Positions 54,638-62,008 of a stretch of 64,000 nt of DNA are shown in pieces. This DNA comes from Marinobacterium jannaschii DSM 6295 (GTDB taxonomy: Bacteria > Pseudomonadota > Gammaproteobacteria > Pseudomonadales > Balneatricaceae). The DNA lies in NCBI RefSeq assembly GCF_000620085.1, contig NZ_KK211068.1, forward strand, positions 84,256 to 148,255, read 5' to 3'. Both the position numbers and the translations under genes were made by a program. A model generated the notes under the pieces. It had not been told where the DNA came from. It ran no database searches and saw only the letters and a list, made by a program, of their open reading frames with translations. Each line of letters starts with the position of its first letter. Positions within the stretch are counted from its first letter, which is position 1.

Positions 54638-55066
54638 CCTTATCTACCTGTGCGGCAGTGCACCGAAAAAACGACTCCGTAAGCCGGATATCTTTTCTTC
54701 GCCGCCAGCACCATCGGGTACTGGCAGCCACGGAGCTATCTTTCTCTATCGCGTTTCTGAGCTACCTATACGGCATTGGACCCGGCTATCTGCCCGAAAC
54801 CGACAACAACGATATTCCGGGCTGAATGCTGTGACACTGCAAGCAGTGTGTAACAGTCCGGCTCAGCCGCCTATACGGCAGTGGTCCTATTTGACGCTGT
54901 AAAAGCGGATTTACGAAAATTCTATGAGGCCCGTCCGGCAGTAAGCAGACAGGCCTCCGGCTCAGATAAAGCCAGCAGTTTGTAAGCTGCCTGTGCGGCA
55001 GTGAACAGAGATAATAACGCTGACCTGGGTGGCTGAGATTTCTGAGCTGCCTGTGCGGCAGTGAAG
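54636..55066 (-). CRISPR. Degenerate type I-F mini-array linked to csy genes
   Basis: Minus-strand repeats, from the cas side: 55039-55066 (26/28 match to the repeat at 6-33), 54979-55006 (27/28), 54919-54946 (20/28), 54859-54886 (19/28), 54754-54781 (22/28), 54694-54721 (about 16/28, weak) and 54636-54663 (22/28). Start-to-start steps are 60, 60, 60, 105, 60 and 58 bp, so spacers are mostly 32 bp; the 105-bp step suggests a lost unit with a deletion. The Cas6f stem CTGCC/GGCAG is intact in the two proximal repeats and foldable with G-U pairs at 54859 and 54636. The presumed leader is 55067-55195. Confidence 0.85.
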
Positions 55067-55195
55067 CGGGAACCCTACAATCTGATCCGCTGGCTTTAAA
55101 GCATGTCCGCGCAAAGGGGCAGCCCCCCGCCTTTGCAGACAACTCTGCCAGTGCTATTAACTTACAAAGCTTGTTCCGGCCTTGCTTAAGCCAGA

Positions 55196-55759
55196 CTAAA
55201 ACCAGGGAACGCTGGCGTCCCGGCTAAGGCCGTAGCAGTTAAAGCTGCCATCGGTCGGTTTATCCTGCAATGCCTCCAGACGAATAAACAGCTTAAAGCT
55301 CTGGCCGCTACTGCTGCTTTTGACTGCCAGAAAAGGCAGTTTTGTTCGCTGTTCAATACTGTCCGGGATTAACACCCGGGCCTGCTGCTCGCTCAGGCCA
55401 TGACGCTTCATCTGGCGACGGCGCAGACGCTCAGCACTACTTTTAACCTGCAGCCGCGAGATACAGCGATACTGACATCGCTGCGGAATCAGCCTGATAT
55501 CCGTCGGGGTAATATGGTCACGCATCCCCTGTAGCCAGTTGAGTGCCATCAACTGGCATAAAGCCTCTTCGCTGCCATGTAAGCGCAACAACGCCCCCAG
55601 GCCCGGGCTGGAAGCACCTGCCCGGGGAAAGCTGACTCCGATCCGGTCACTCTGCAGCATCACCAGTGCCCGGTGCAGCTTATTAAACAATGCATTCATC
55701 AGCAGGTTGGTGTTGAATTCCGGGTCAGGGAGAATCCTGATATCGAGATAGTGCTGCAT
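55196..55759 (-). CDS. cas6f: Cas6f/Csy4 crRNA-processing endoribonuclease
   Basis: 187 aa, identical in length to Pseudomonas aeruginosa Csy4. It cuts pre-crRNA at the base of the repeat hairpin and stays bound to the 3' end in the Csy complex. Catalytic residues align: His29 (FNKLHRA), the Ser cluster at about 148-151 (KSSSSGQ), and Tyr176 (NCYGLS). The arginine-rich helix at 111-120 (RLRRRQMKRH) that reads the hairpin major groove is intact, and the C-terminal PWF is conserved. AAGGGCTGAAT precedes the ATG. Last gene of the operon; its stop is 130 bp before the nearest repeat of the mini-array. Confidence 0.96.
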   Translation of the reverse strand: MQHYLDIRILPDPEFNTNLLMNALFNKLHRALVMLQSDRIGVSFPRAGASSPGLGALLRLHGSEEALCQLMALNWLQGMRDHITPTDIRLIPQRCQYRCISRLQVKSSAERLRRRQMKRHGLSEQQARVLIPDSIEQRTKLPFLAVKSSSSGQSFKLFIRLEALQDKPTDGSFNCYGLSRDASVPWF

Positions 55760-55761
55760 AT

Positions 55762-56784
55762 TCAGCCCTTCTCGCCAAAGACACCGCCCCGGATCAGTGT
55801 CGCCATCACATAATGCTGTTGCTCAGGTGCGGGGCTAGCTCCCCTGATCACCCAGTTGTCGAGCAGGCTAAAGAAATCCAGCTTCTGCTTTGGCTGGCGA
55901 AAGGCCCGGCCCATGGACGTGACTGAGCCATAAGGCTCCACGGCAATGGGGCCAACTGCATCGGCCTCTTCCTGTGGATACCAGTCATCGATGGTACGCA
56001 GGGCGTTGCCGATTTTCTGGCTATGCATGGCGGCCGCACCGTCGATTCGGTACAGCGTCTTATTCTTCTGCCCGGTCTTATCACCGGAGTCCAGAATCAG
56101 TTCCTGGGAGGGGAACTCCTCCTGGCCGTCCCCCAGCTTCACCAACGCAACCACGTCGAAAAGGACACAGCTTTCCCCCGCCAGCCCCTGCTCGATCTGT
56201 CTGGCCAGGGGCGTGATCGCCTGCTGCCGGGCATCGCTGAGCGTGAAAGTGCGAAGACTGAAGTCGTAGGCATCAAACTGCCAGTGCAACACCTGCCCCT
56301 GGCTCCCCTTTGTGGTGATACGAACCTCAATGGCTTCCGCGCCGACCCGGTTGCGCCACAGGAAGCGTCCATTGGCCAGATTGACCGCGTAGCGTTGCGC
56401 CAGCACGGCAAAGCCCTGTGCGGAGACATAGGATCTGACCGTCTCACCCAGGGCCTGCCGATAGTCGGCATCATTACAGGCCGAAGGCGTCCCGGCGCCG
56501 CTCAGCACCCGCAGGGTAAAACGGACTTTCAGGCTGTCACTATTGCTGGGTAACGAAGCAACATCGACAGTTTGTAGATTCGGCGCCTGAATAGCGGCAT
56601 CCGGTTTGGCCTTCAGCCGATTCGAGAGCGTCCCGCGTACAGACTTTTCCCGGATTTCGACCGCAGGCCATTGCTGATGGCTCTCCCGAGCCTCCCAGCG
56701 TCCACTACTGAACAGGGCATCGGAGGTGTCCAGCTTTCGCTCGAAAGCCAGTACAGAAGCGGTTCTCAAGGTTGTTTTCGCCAT
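55762..56784 (-). CDS. csy3: Csy3 (Cas7f) backbone subunit
   Basis: 340 aa, normal for Csy3, six copies of which form the filament of the type I-F surveillance complex along the crRNA. Family features: [25 protein letters not shown] at the N-terminus, the mid-region [61 protein letters not shown], and the C-terminal [10 protein letters not shown]. No frameshift or internal stop. AAGGAAC lies about 9 nt before the ATG; the stop is 2 bp before cas6f. Full length and well preserved, in contrast with the decayed array. Confidence 0.95.
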   Translation of the reverse strand: MAKTTLRTASVLAFERKLDTSDALFSSGRWEARESHQQWPAVEIREKSVRGTLSNRLKAKPDAAIQAPNLQTVDVASLPSNSDSLKVRFTLRVLSGAGTPSACNDADYRQALGETVRSYVSAQGFAVLAQRYAVNLANGRFLWRNRVGAEAIEVRITTKGSQGQVLHWQFDAYDFSLRTFTLSDARQQAITPLARQIEQGLAGESCVLFDVVALVKLGDGQEEFPSQELILDSGDKTGQKNKTLYRIDGAAAMHSQKIGNALRTIDDWYPQEEADAVGPIAVEPYGSVTSMGRAFRQPKQKLDFFSLLDNWVIRGASPAPEQQHYVMATLIRGGVFGEKG

Positions 56785-56800
56785 ATTTCATGTTCCTTAT

Positions 56801-57757
56801 TCAGATGGCATTTGTAGCTTTGCGGTGATTGCAGATATAGAGTCCGTTCTCAGGTTCGGCCTGGTGATACCAGAGCCACTCTGCAAGCGATTCAAGACGG
56901 TGGGGGCTACACCACTCGCCCAGAGAGTACAGTGATTCGACAAACCTGAACGGTGTTGCGCTATCCCGACAATTGCCGACTTCACCTGGCGGGTACAACG
57001 CAGAAATAGCGCCATAGCCAATGGGCAGCGGCACCAGCCAAGCGGGGCTTATCCGGGCATGCCAGGTCACGTCGTCAGGCTTATCACTGTCGGCTACAAC
57101 AGGGTCTATATTCAGGCGTGTCAGATCCAGCAGCGCATCCAACCGGGTGGATTCAGGGGATTGCAGCTGCAGATACTGCAGATGCTGTTGAAGGATTTCG
57201 GGCCGGTGACAAAGGATAAAGCCCGGAAGCAAGCGCCGCATAAACTGGCGCAACTCCTTTCGTCGCGCGTCAGGATCACCCGACAACGGGTAGTATCCGG
57301 CCTCAAACCGGCGGCCGTTGCGCGCTGGCAGTAAGCTGCCACCCGCGATACGCATGCGCCGGGCCTGCTGCATTGCCCAGTTCGCCAGCTGTTGCCCTTT
57401 CTGCTCTTCGATATAGCCAGCCAGCCCGATGACAAGCGTGACCTCAAGATGTACCCGCCCCTCTTCTACAATCGCACCGGGCTTACCATCCTTTCCCAGT
57501 GGGTTGCGGGTCAGGTGAAACACCTGTGATCTTTTACCTGCCGGCTGGCTGACCTGCGGATCGAATCCGTGGCAAACGATGCCCACACCTTCAAACTTCA
57601 GGCCGCTGTAGCTTTCTGGTCGTTGCCGCTCCAGCGCATGAACGAATCCGGTAAAAGCTGAAGGAGCCGGGAAACCCCAGCTCAGTGGCCCGGATATGGC
57701 GTTGGCGTGACTTACCTGCAACCGGGGCAGAATAATCAGTCCCTTGCTATTACCCAT
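56801..57757 (-). CDS. csy2: Csy2 (Cas5f) crRNA 5'-handle-binding subunit
   Basis: 318 aa, close to the 327 aa of the P. aeruginosa protein. The N-terminus LIILPRLQVSHANAISGPLSWGFPAPSAFTGFVHAL is the diagnostic Csy2 block. Later blocks include GKDGKPGAIVEEGRVHLEV and the MQQARRMRIAGGSLLP region. It forms the tail heterodimer with Csy1, holding the 8-nt 5' handle. It is separate from csy1 (8-bp overlap), unlike the fused Cas8/Cas5 of Tn7-associated type I-F3. The stop is 16 bp before csy3. Confidence 0.95.
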   Translation of the reverse strand: MGNSKGLIILPRLQVSHANAISGPLSWGFPAPSAFTGFVHALERQRPESYSGLKFEGVGIVCHGFDPQVSQPAGKRSQVFHLTRNPLGKDGKPGAIVEEGRVHLEVTLVIGLAGYIEEQKGQQLANWAMQQARRMRIAGGSLLPARNGRRFEAGYYPLSGDPDARRKELRQFMRRLLPGFILCHRPEILQQHLQYLQLQSPESTRLDALLDLTRLNIDPVVADSDKPDDVTWHARISPAWLVPLPIGYGAISALYPPGEVGNCRDSATPFRFVESLYSLGEWCSPHRLESLAEWLWYHQAEPENGLYICNHRKATNAI

Positions 57758-59051
57758 GGCTCAGTTCCATTTTTAACAGCATCAGCTCATGCTGCAGCAC
57801 CTTGGACCAGGCCTCATTCTCAGGTTGCCCCTGAACCATTGGATCTCGCCGCAGTTGCTGATTCAGCCAGCTGGCAAACGCATCACAGACGCCACTTTGC
57901 CAGTCATGTTGGCTGCGCCATTGACCAAAGCGCTGGTCCTGGCGCGCTCTGAACGGATCTAACCATGCCCTTTCAACCTCACTTAGGTTGCAATGCTCTG
58001 AGGCGGACCAGCCGGCTTCCAATTGCTGTATTCCGGCAGCGTACTGCAACAGCAAATCCACCAGTCTGGCCACCAACCCGGCGTCGGCCTGAGCTACCCG
58101 CCGATTGTTATGCCCGGCTTTACGGTGAAGCTCGCCCAGCGCCCTTACCCGCAGGGAGACATCGGCATAGCGGTAGAAATCACACCGAAAGATGCTGTCA
58201 GTGCGCAGCGGAGGTGCAAGCGGCTGCTGTCGCCATAGTGGCGGGACAGAGGCCAGCAACCAGTTTTCGCCATTGCGTTCGCTATTCAGCTGACTGATAT
58301 TCTGTGGCTTTGTCCCGCCGATTTTGCGGATAGTCAGGCCTGGATAGTCGCAATAGCCATGCGGGTAGGGCTGGCCTGCCTTTCTGGCTTCCCGGGCGGC
58401 TTTAGCCTGCTCGCCGAAACGGTCTTCCCTCAATCTGTTTTGCAGGTAGTGCACCAGTGTCGTAGGAAAAAGCGGTGCTAACAGGTGGTATTCACCCTGG
58501 TCTGTTGGAAAGTAAAGTTGCTTGGCCAGTTTATGCGACGCCGGCCCGCTACTGCTTTGGGTAATGGCTGCAAATGACTGGCACCAGTGGCTTGCTGCCG
58601 TAAAATCATCGGACATCGCCGCCAGAAGCGCAGGATCTGAGCGCAATACCCGCTGCAGGATCGATTCACCTGCGGCATCAAGTTTCAGAAACTTATATAC
58701 ATCCAATGCCGCCGCATTACCGACGACATCCTCCGAGCGGCATGCCAGCGGCACGCTATGGGTGCCGGCAAAGCGATGGTCGGGCACGCTACCCTTTGTG
58801 TCCAGATAGATACTGCTGCCTCTGGCACTGGGATGGGTAAATTTTAATGCATGGGTCACCAACTGAATCTGTGACACCCTTTTCGCGGCGCCTTCTATCC
58901 AGTGTTCACGCTGGTAAGCCTGTAGCAATACCTGGCGTTTCTCTGCTTCTTCAGGCTTTAGCTTTTCCAGCCGGCGGTCACACCGGTCCTGAATAAACTG
59001 CTCAATCTGCTGCCTGAGCAAGGCCACCTCTGATTGACAGGGATTAGCCAT
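57750..59051 (-). CDS. csy1: Csy1 (Cas8f) large subunit
   Basis: 433 aa from ATG 59051, preceded by AAGGAGGTG at ideal spacing; an in-frame ATG lies 7 codons upstream. Length and blocks match P. aeruginosa Csy1 (434 aa): FIQDRCDRRLEKLKPEEAEKRQVLL, QLVTHALKFTHPSARGSSIY, DVVGNAAALDVYKFLKL, KLAKQLYFP, HLLAPLFPTTLVHYL, FGGTKPQNISQLN equivalent IGGTKPQNISQLNSER, and WLDPFRARQD. Csy1 recognises the PAM and drives strand separation, then recruits Cas2-3. No cas2-3 or cas1 lies upstream: the next gene is pilG on the other strand, 1 kb away. Confidence 0.95.
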   Translation of the reverse strand: MANPCQSEVALLRQQIEQFIQDRCDRRLEKLKPEEAEKRQVLLQAYQREHWIEGAAKRVSQIQLVTHALKFTHPSARGSSIYLDTKGSVPDHRFAGTHSVPLACRSEDVVGNAAALDVYKFLKLDAAGESILQRVLRSDPALLAAMSDDFTAASHWCQSFAAITQSSSGPASHKLAKQLYFPTDQGEYHLLAPLFPTTLVHYLQNRLREDRFGEQAKAAREARKAGQPYPHGYCDYPGLTIRKIGGTKPQNISQLNSERNGENWLLASVPPLWRQQPLAPPLRTDSIFRCDFYRYADVSLRVRALGELHRKAGHNNRRVAQADAGLVARLVDLLLQYAAGIQQLEAGWSASEHCNLSEVERAWLDPFRARQDQRFGQWRSQHDWQSGVCDAFASWLNQQLRRDPMVQGQPENEAWSKVLQHELMLLKMELSHG

Positions 59052-60104
59052 CTCCACCTCCTTGTGAAACATTACTGGCGTTCAATCGGCTTGCTGAACA
59101 GGGTTTTGCACCACCACTCCCGGCTGTACATCAGCACTGCCTTGATGGGTACAGCGCCCCCAGCAGCACAGAGCAGGTACTGGCAACAAGGATAATCCAG
59201 AAAAGCGAGCGCTTACCTTCTGCTGCCAGAAGCATCCTGCGTTAACCTATTCCGCGCTAACAGAGGTTGTTATGCCTGGAAAGAAGAATGGTTTTAAGAT
59301 TTGAAGATCGGATCTCATGCATAATATTGTCGTCCTTGACGGTGCCGAGAGTGGGATAAGGCAGCATTATATCGCTGCAGGAAAGCCTGCTGAAACCAGA
59401 AGAAAAGACCGTTTTCACAGCGCTGTTTATCAGCCCCGTTTACGGGCTGATAAACAGCGCGCTCTGGCCGCCGGGAATCCATAGAAGCTGGTCCGGACTC
59501 CAGCGTTTCAAGGCCCGGGATTGGCGTAAACCCGCCATCATTTTCCGCAACTTAATGAAACGAAGCTGCCTAACAGATGATTTATTACAAAACGACTAAA
59601 TAAAGCTAAAAACCCTTATTAATTTCAGGCAATTAAATTCATAACAGACAAAATTAGAACTCCGTTATTTTACGTACATTCAAACGATAAAAAATCACTT
59701 CAGCAAAAGCTGCAAGGATGCCGGACTACCGGAAATCCCGATTAAAGCAACGGTCTTTAAGGCTAAGAGGCGAGCAAACAAGCACTCAACAATTAATACA
59801 ATTTCCCTATGTAAAACAGATACTTCTACCTATTCTGACGGGAAAGGTCCGATGCCTCATTTTCGGAAACAAATTACACGTTTTTTCTTCTAAACCATCG
59901 TGGTATAACGTTAGGGCCAGGCAGATACTGAACTACGGTTAGCAGTTCTCCTGCGCGCCCAGAAGGGAGTCTGGCATTCAGGAACACCGGGTGTTCAGCA
60001 GTACCTACCAAAAGCGATCAGTTTATTCTGAGAGACGTCTGCAGACTGGCGCTTTAACTATTGGTACGGGCTGGCCCGGTCAAAGAGTTTAAGAAGGGAT
60101 CACA
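59052..60104. other. Gene-poor, AT-rich gap upstream of csy1
   Basis: No convincing gene in 1.05 kb. A minus-strand frame open from 59212 ends in TAATG against the csy1 region (last residues VLMYSREWWCKTLFSKPIERQ cut at position 59072); it has no start codon upstream of its hydrophobic part and could be a fragment of the gene that once preceded csy1 (speculative). 59420-59460 holds a 17-bp perfect inverted repeat. By my count 59581-59700 has only 30 G/C in 120 bases (25%), far below the rest of the window. The pilG promoter should be close to 60050. Confidence 0.6.
59420..59460. repeat. 17-bp perfect inverted repeat
   Basis: GCGCTGTTTATCAGCCC (59420-59436) and its exact complement (59444-59460) around a 7-nt loop. 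No T tract follows on either strand, so it is not a standard terminator. It could be a cruciform site, an integration scar or a small mobile-element remnant. Confidence 0.9.
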
Positions 60105-60938
60105 ATGAAAATTGGTACACTGGGATTCCCCGCGGATCAGCAAACAAAATTAGAAAAGATATTTAAACTCTCCCGCAGCAACCGTTATGAGCTGGTCGCT
60201 TTTGATCCGGATGCTCTCCCCGATTTGTTACTGCTTTTCGGCACAGAACAACTCGATACCGAGACCGCACAGGCACTGCCTGAAAGCTTTCACTCCCGCC
60301 TGATCATCACCTCCCGGGAACAACCGGTTAACAGCAACTACACCCACCTCGGTTTCCCCCTCGTTTCATCCCGGGTCATTCGCACCCTGGACAGAGTCAC
60401 CAACGAAAATGAAGATCTGGAGCCCGACCTGATCGCCCGCGCGGCTGCCGAGGCCGAAAGCCGTTTCAGCAAATATATCGAAGCCGCACGTCAGGCCGCC
60501 GCTGCAGCGGCTGAGCACAAGATAAAGCGCGATCAGGACCGCGGTCCACACCGGGTTCTGGTAGTCGATGACAGTGCCCCGATGCAACAGGCACTGGCGC
60601 ATGAACTGCGACAGCTGGACGATGAAGTGGATATTACCTTTGCCGATGACGGTGAAGCCGCACTTGAGCGAGTCGCAGAAAAGCCGTTCGACTTTATCTT
60701 TCTGGACATCATGATGCCCGGCATTGACGGCTTCGAAACCTGTACCCGCATGCGTCAGATAGCAGAACTGAAAAAAACCCCCATTATCATGCTCTCCGCC
60801 AAGACCTCTCCACTGGATGAGGTGAAAGGCATTATGTCGGGTTGCTCTACTTACCTGACAAAACCGATTAACCATGAAGAGTTTCAGAAAGTTATCAAGC
60901 GCGTGAGTAGCTGGATCTCTGAATTCCAGACCGCTTAA
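60105..60938 (+). CDS. pilG: PilG-like response regulator with N-terminal extension
   Basis: 277 aa, about twice the usual PilG length (about 130 aa). Residues 1 to about 115 are an alpha/beta domain (KIGTLGFPADQQTKLEKIFKLS; LDTETAQALP; LIITSREQPVNS) that may be a degenerate receiver, then an Ala-rich helical linker (AARQAAAAAAEHK). From about 147 it has a complete receiver: VLVVDDSAPM, DFIFLDIMMPGIDGFE (phosphoacceptor Asp), MLSAKTS and TYLTKPI. First gene of the pilGHIJ chemosensory operon that controls type IV pili. AGAAGGGATCACA precedes the ATG. Confidence 0.85.
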   Translation: MKIGTLGFPADQQTKLEKIFKLSRSNRYELVAFDPDALPDLLLLFGTEQLDTETAQALPESFHSRLIITSREQPVNSNYTHLGFPLVSSRVIRTLDRVTNENEDLEPDLIARAAAEAESRFSKYIEAARQAAAAAAEHKIKRDQDRGPHRVLVVDDSAPMQQALAHELRQLDDEVDITFADDGEAALERVAEKPFDFIFLDIMMPGIDGFETCTRMRQIAELKKTPIIMLSAKTSPLDEVKGIMSGCSTYLTKPINHEEFQKVIKRVSSWISEFQTA

Positions 60939-60983
60939 ACCTTACTGGCAGCCAAAATACGGACGATTTGAAGAGTACACAAC

Positions 60984-61349
60984 ATGACAGCCCAGACAAT
61001 CCTTGTCGTTGAAGATGACCCGGTTCAGCAGTCCCGAATCTGCGAAATCCTGAGCCAGACAGGCGCCAATATCATTCTGGCGAATAACGGCAAGCAAGGT
61101 GTTGAAAAAGCAAGTAGCGAAAAGCCGGACCTGATCCTGATGGATGTGGTCATGCCCGAAGTCGACGGCTTCTCGGCCTGCCGCCAGATCACCGCCAATA
61201 CGGATACCAAAGATATCCCGGTGGTTGTGGTATCCAGTAAAAATCAGGAAGCCGATAAGGTATGGGCCCAGCTACAGGGCGCCCGCGCACTGGTCGGCAA
61301 GCCTTTTACCGAAGAAGAACTACTGTCCCAGGTAAACCAGTTTATCTGA
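60984..61349 (+). CDS. pilH: Response regulator PilH
   Basis: 121 aa single receiver domain. ILVVEDDPVQQSRI (acidic pocket), LILMDVVMPEVDGF (phosphoacceptor Asp), VVVVSSKNQEADKVWAQLQGA and ALVGKPF. The KNQEADKVWAQLQGARALVGKPF segment is characteristic of PilH, which antagonises or buffers PilG in twitching control. The usual Thr/Ser of the switch is present (VSS). It lies 45 bp after pilG in the same operon. Confidence 0.92.
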   Translation: MTAQTILVVEDDPVQQSRICEILSQTGANIILANNGKQGVEKASSEKPDLILMDVVMPEVDGFSACRQITANTDTKDIPVVVVSSKNQEADKVWAQLQGARALVGKPFTEEELLSQVNQFI

Positions 61350-61450
61350 CGGATGGTATAACCTGCCTGCCTCGCAGCCGGGGCAGGTCAGGGATTTAAG
61401 GCAACAAAAAATACTACAAGAATAATAACTAAGCCCGGAGAAAGGATGTA

Positions 61451-61915
61451 ATGGAGAGCAGTTCCCAGGCAACGGCTGTTTCCGATGTCAGCGCAAAGGA
61501 TGTAAGACACGGCTTCAGAATCGGTTCCGATCTGTTGCTGATTCCCCTGGATACCCACTCTGAACTGGCACCGCTGCCAAGACTCTGTGCCATTCCCGAT
61601 ACTCCCGACTGGTTCGCCGGCTTTATTAATCACCGTGGTGATACGGTGCCGGCCTACGACCTCTATCGCCTGTTTGATAAACCTGTGCAGGAAAAACGCT
61701 GGGTGCTGATACTTGGCCTCCAGTCAGAGGCAGTTGCCCTGCTACTGGATGATTACCCCAAAGGTATTGTCGACCTGCAGGCCAGCGAAATATCCGAAAC
61801 CACTCTCAGCAATGCTATCGCACCGTTTTGCCGTGGCTACCTGAGCAGCGGCGATGATATATGGGCCGAGTTTGATTACAAAAGTTTCTTCCGAAATCTA
61901 AAACAAAAAATCTAA
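61451..61915 (+). CDS. pilI: CheW-like adaptor PilI
   Basis: 154 aa. A CheW fold: FRIGSDLLLIPLDTHSELAPLPRLCAIPDTPDWFAGFINHRGDTVPAYDLYRLF and WVLILGLQSEAVALLLDDYP, ending in the DIWAEFDYKSFF region conserved in PilI. It couples the receptor PilJ to the kinase ChpA/PilL, which should lie beyond the right edge. AGAAAGGATGTA precedes the ATG. The N-terminal about 20 residues are polar and probably flexible. Confidence 0.9.
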   Translation: MESSSQATAVSDVSAKDVRHGFRIGSDLLLIPLDTHSELAPLPRLCAIPDTPDWFAGFINHRGDTVPAYDLYRLFDKPVQEKRWVLILGLQSEAVALLLDDYPKGIVDLQASEISETTLSNAIAPFCRGYLSSGDDIWAEFDYKSFFRNLKQKI

Positions 61916-62008
61916 TAAAGAGCGTCGATCAGCCACATATACATGGCGGACATCCATGTATGGCAAGACACTGAACCGTCCTCTACAGAACTTCTGAGGT
62001 ATAAATAA

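Noticed and set aside
54636-59051. Tn7-like CRISPR-associated transposon (type I-F3)
   Set aside because: Csy1 and Csy2 are separate and of I-F1 length, and no tniQ, tnsA, tnsB or tnsC is present in the window.
59317-59484. 55-codon plus-strand frame
   Set aside because: Its second half is the translation of the 17-bp inverted repeat; no ribosome-binding site and no recognised family.
59718-59942. 74-codon plus-strand frame in the gap upstream of pilG
   Set aside because: No family resemblance, lies partly in the AT-rich segment, start codon directly adjoining AAGG with no spacing; no support as a gene.
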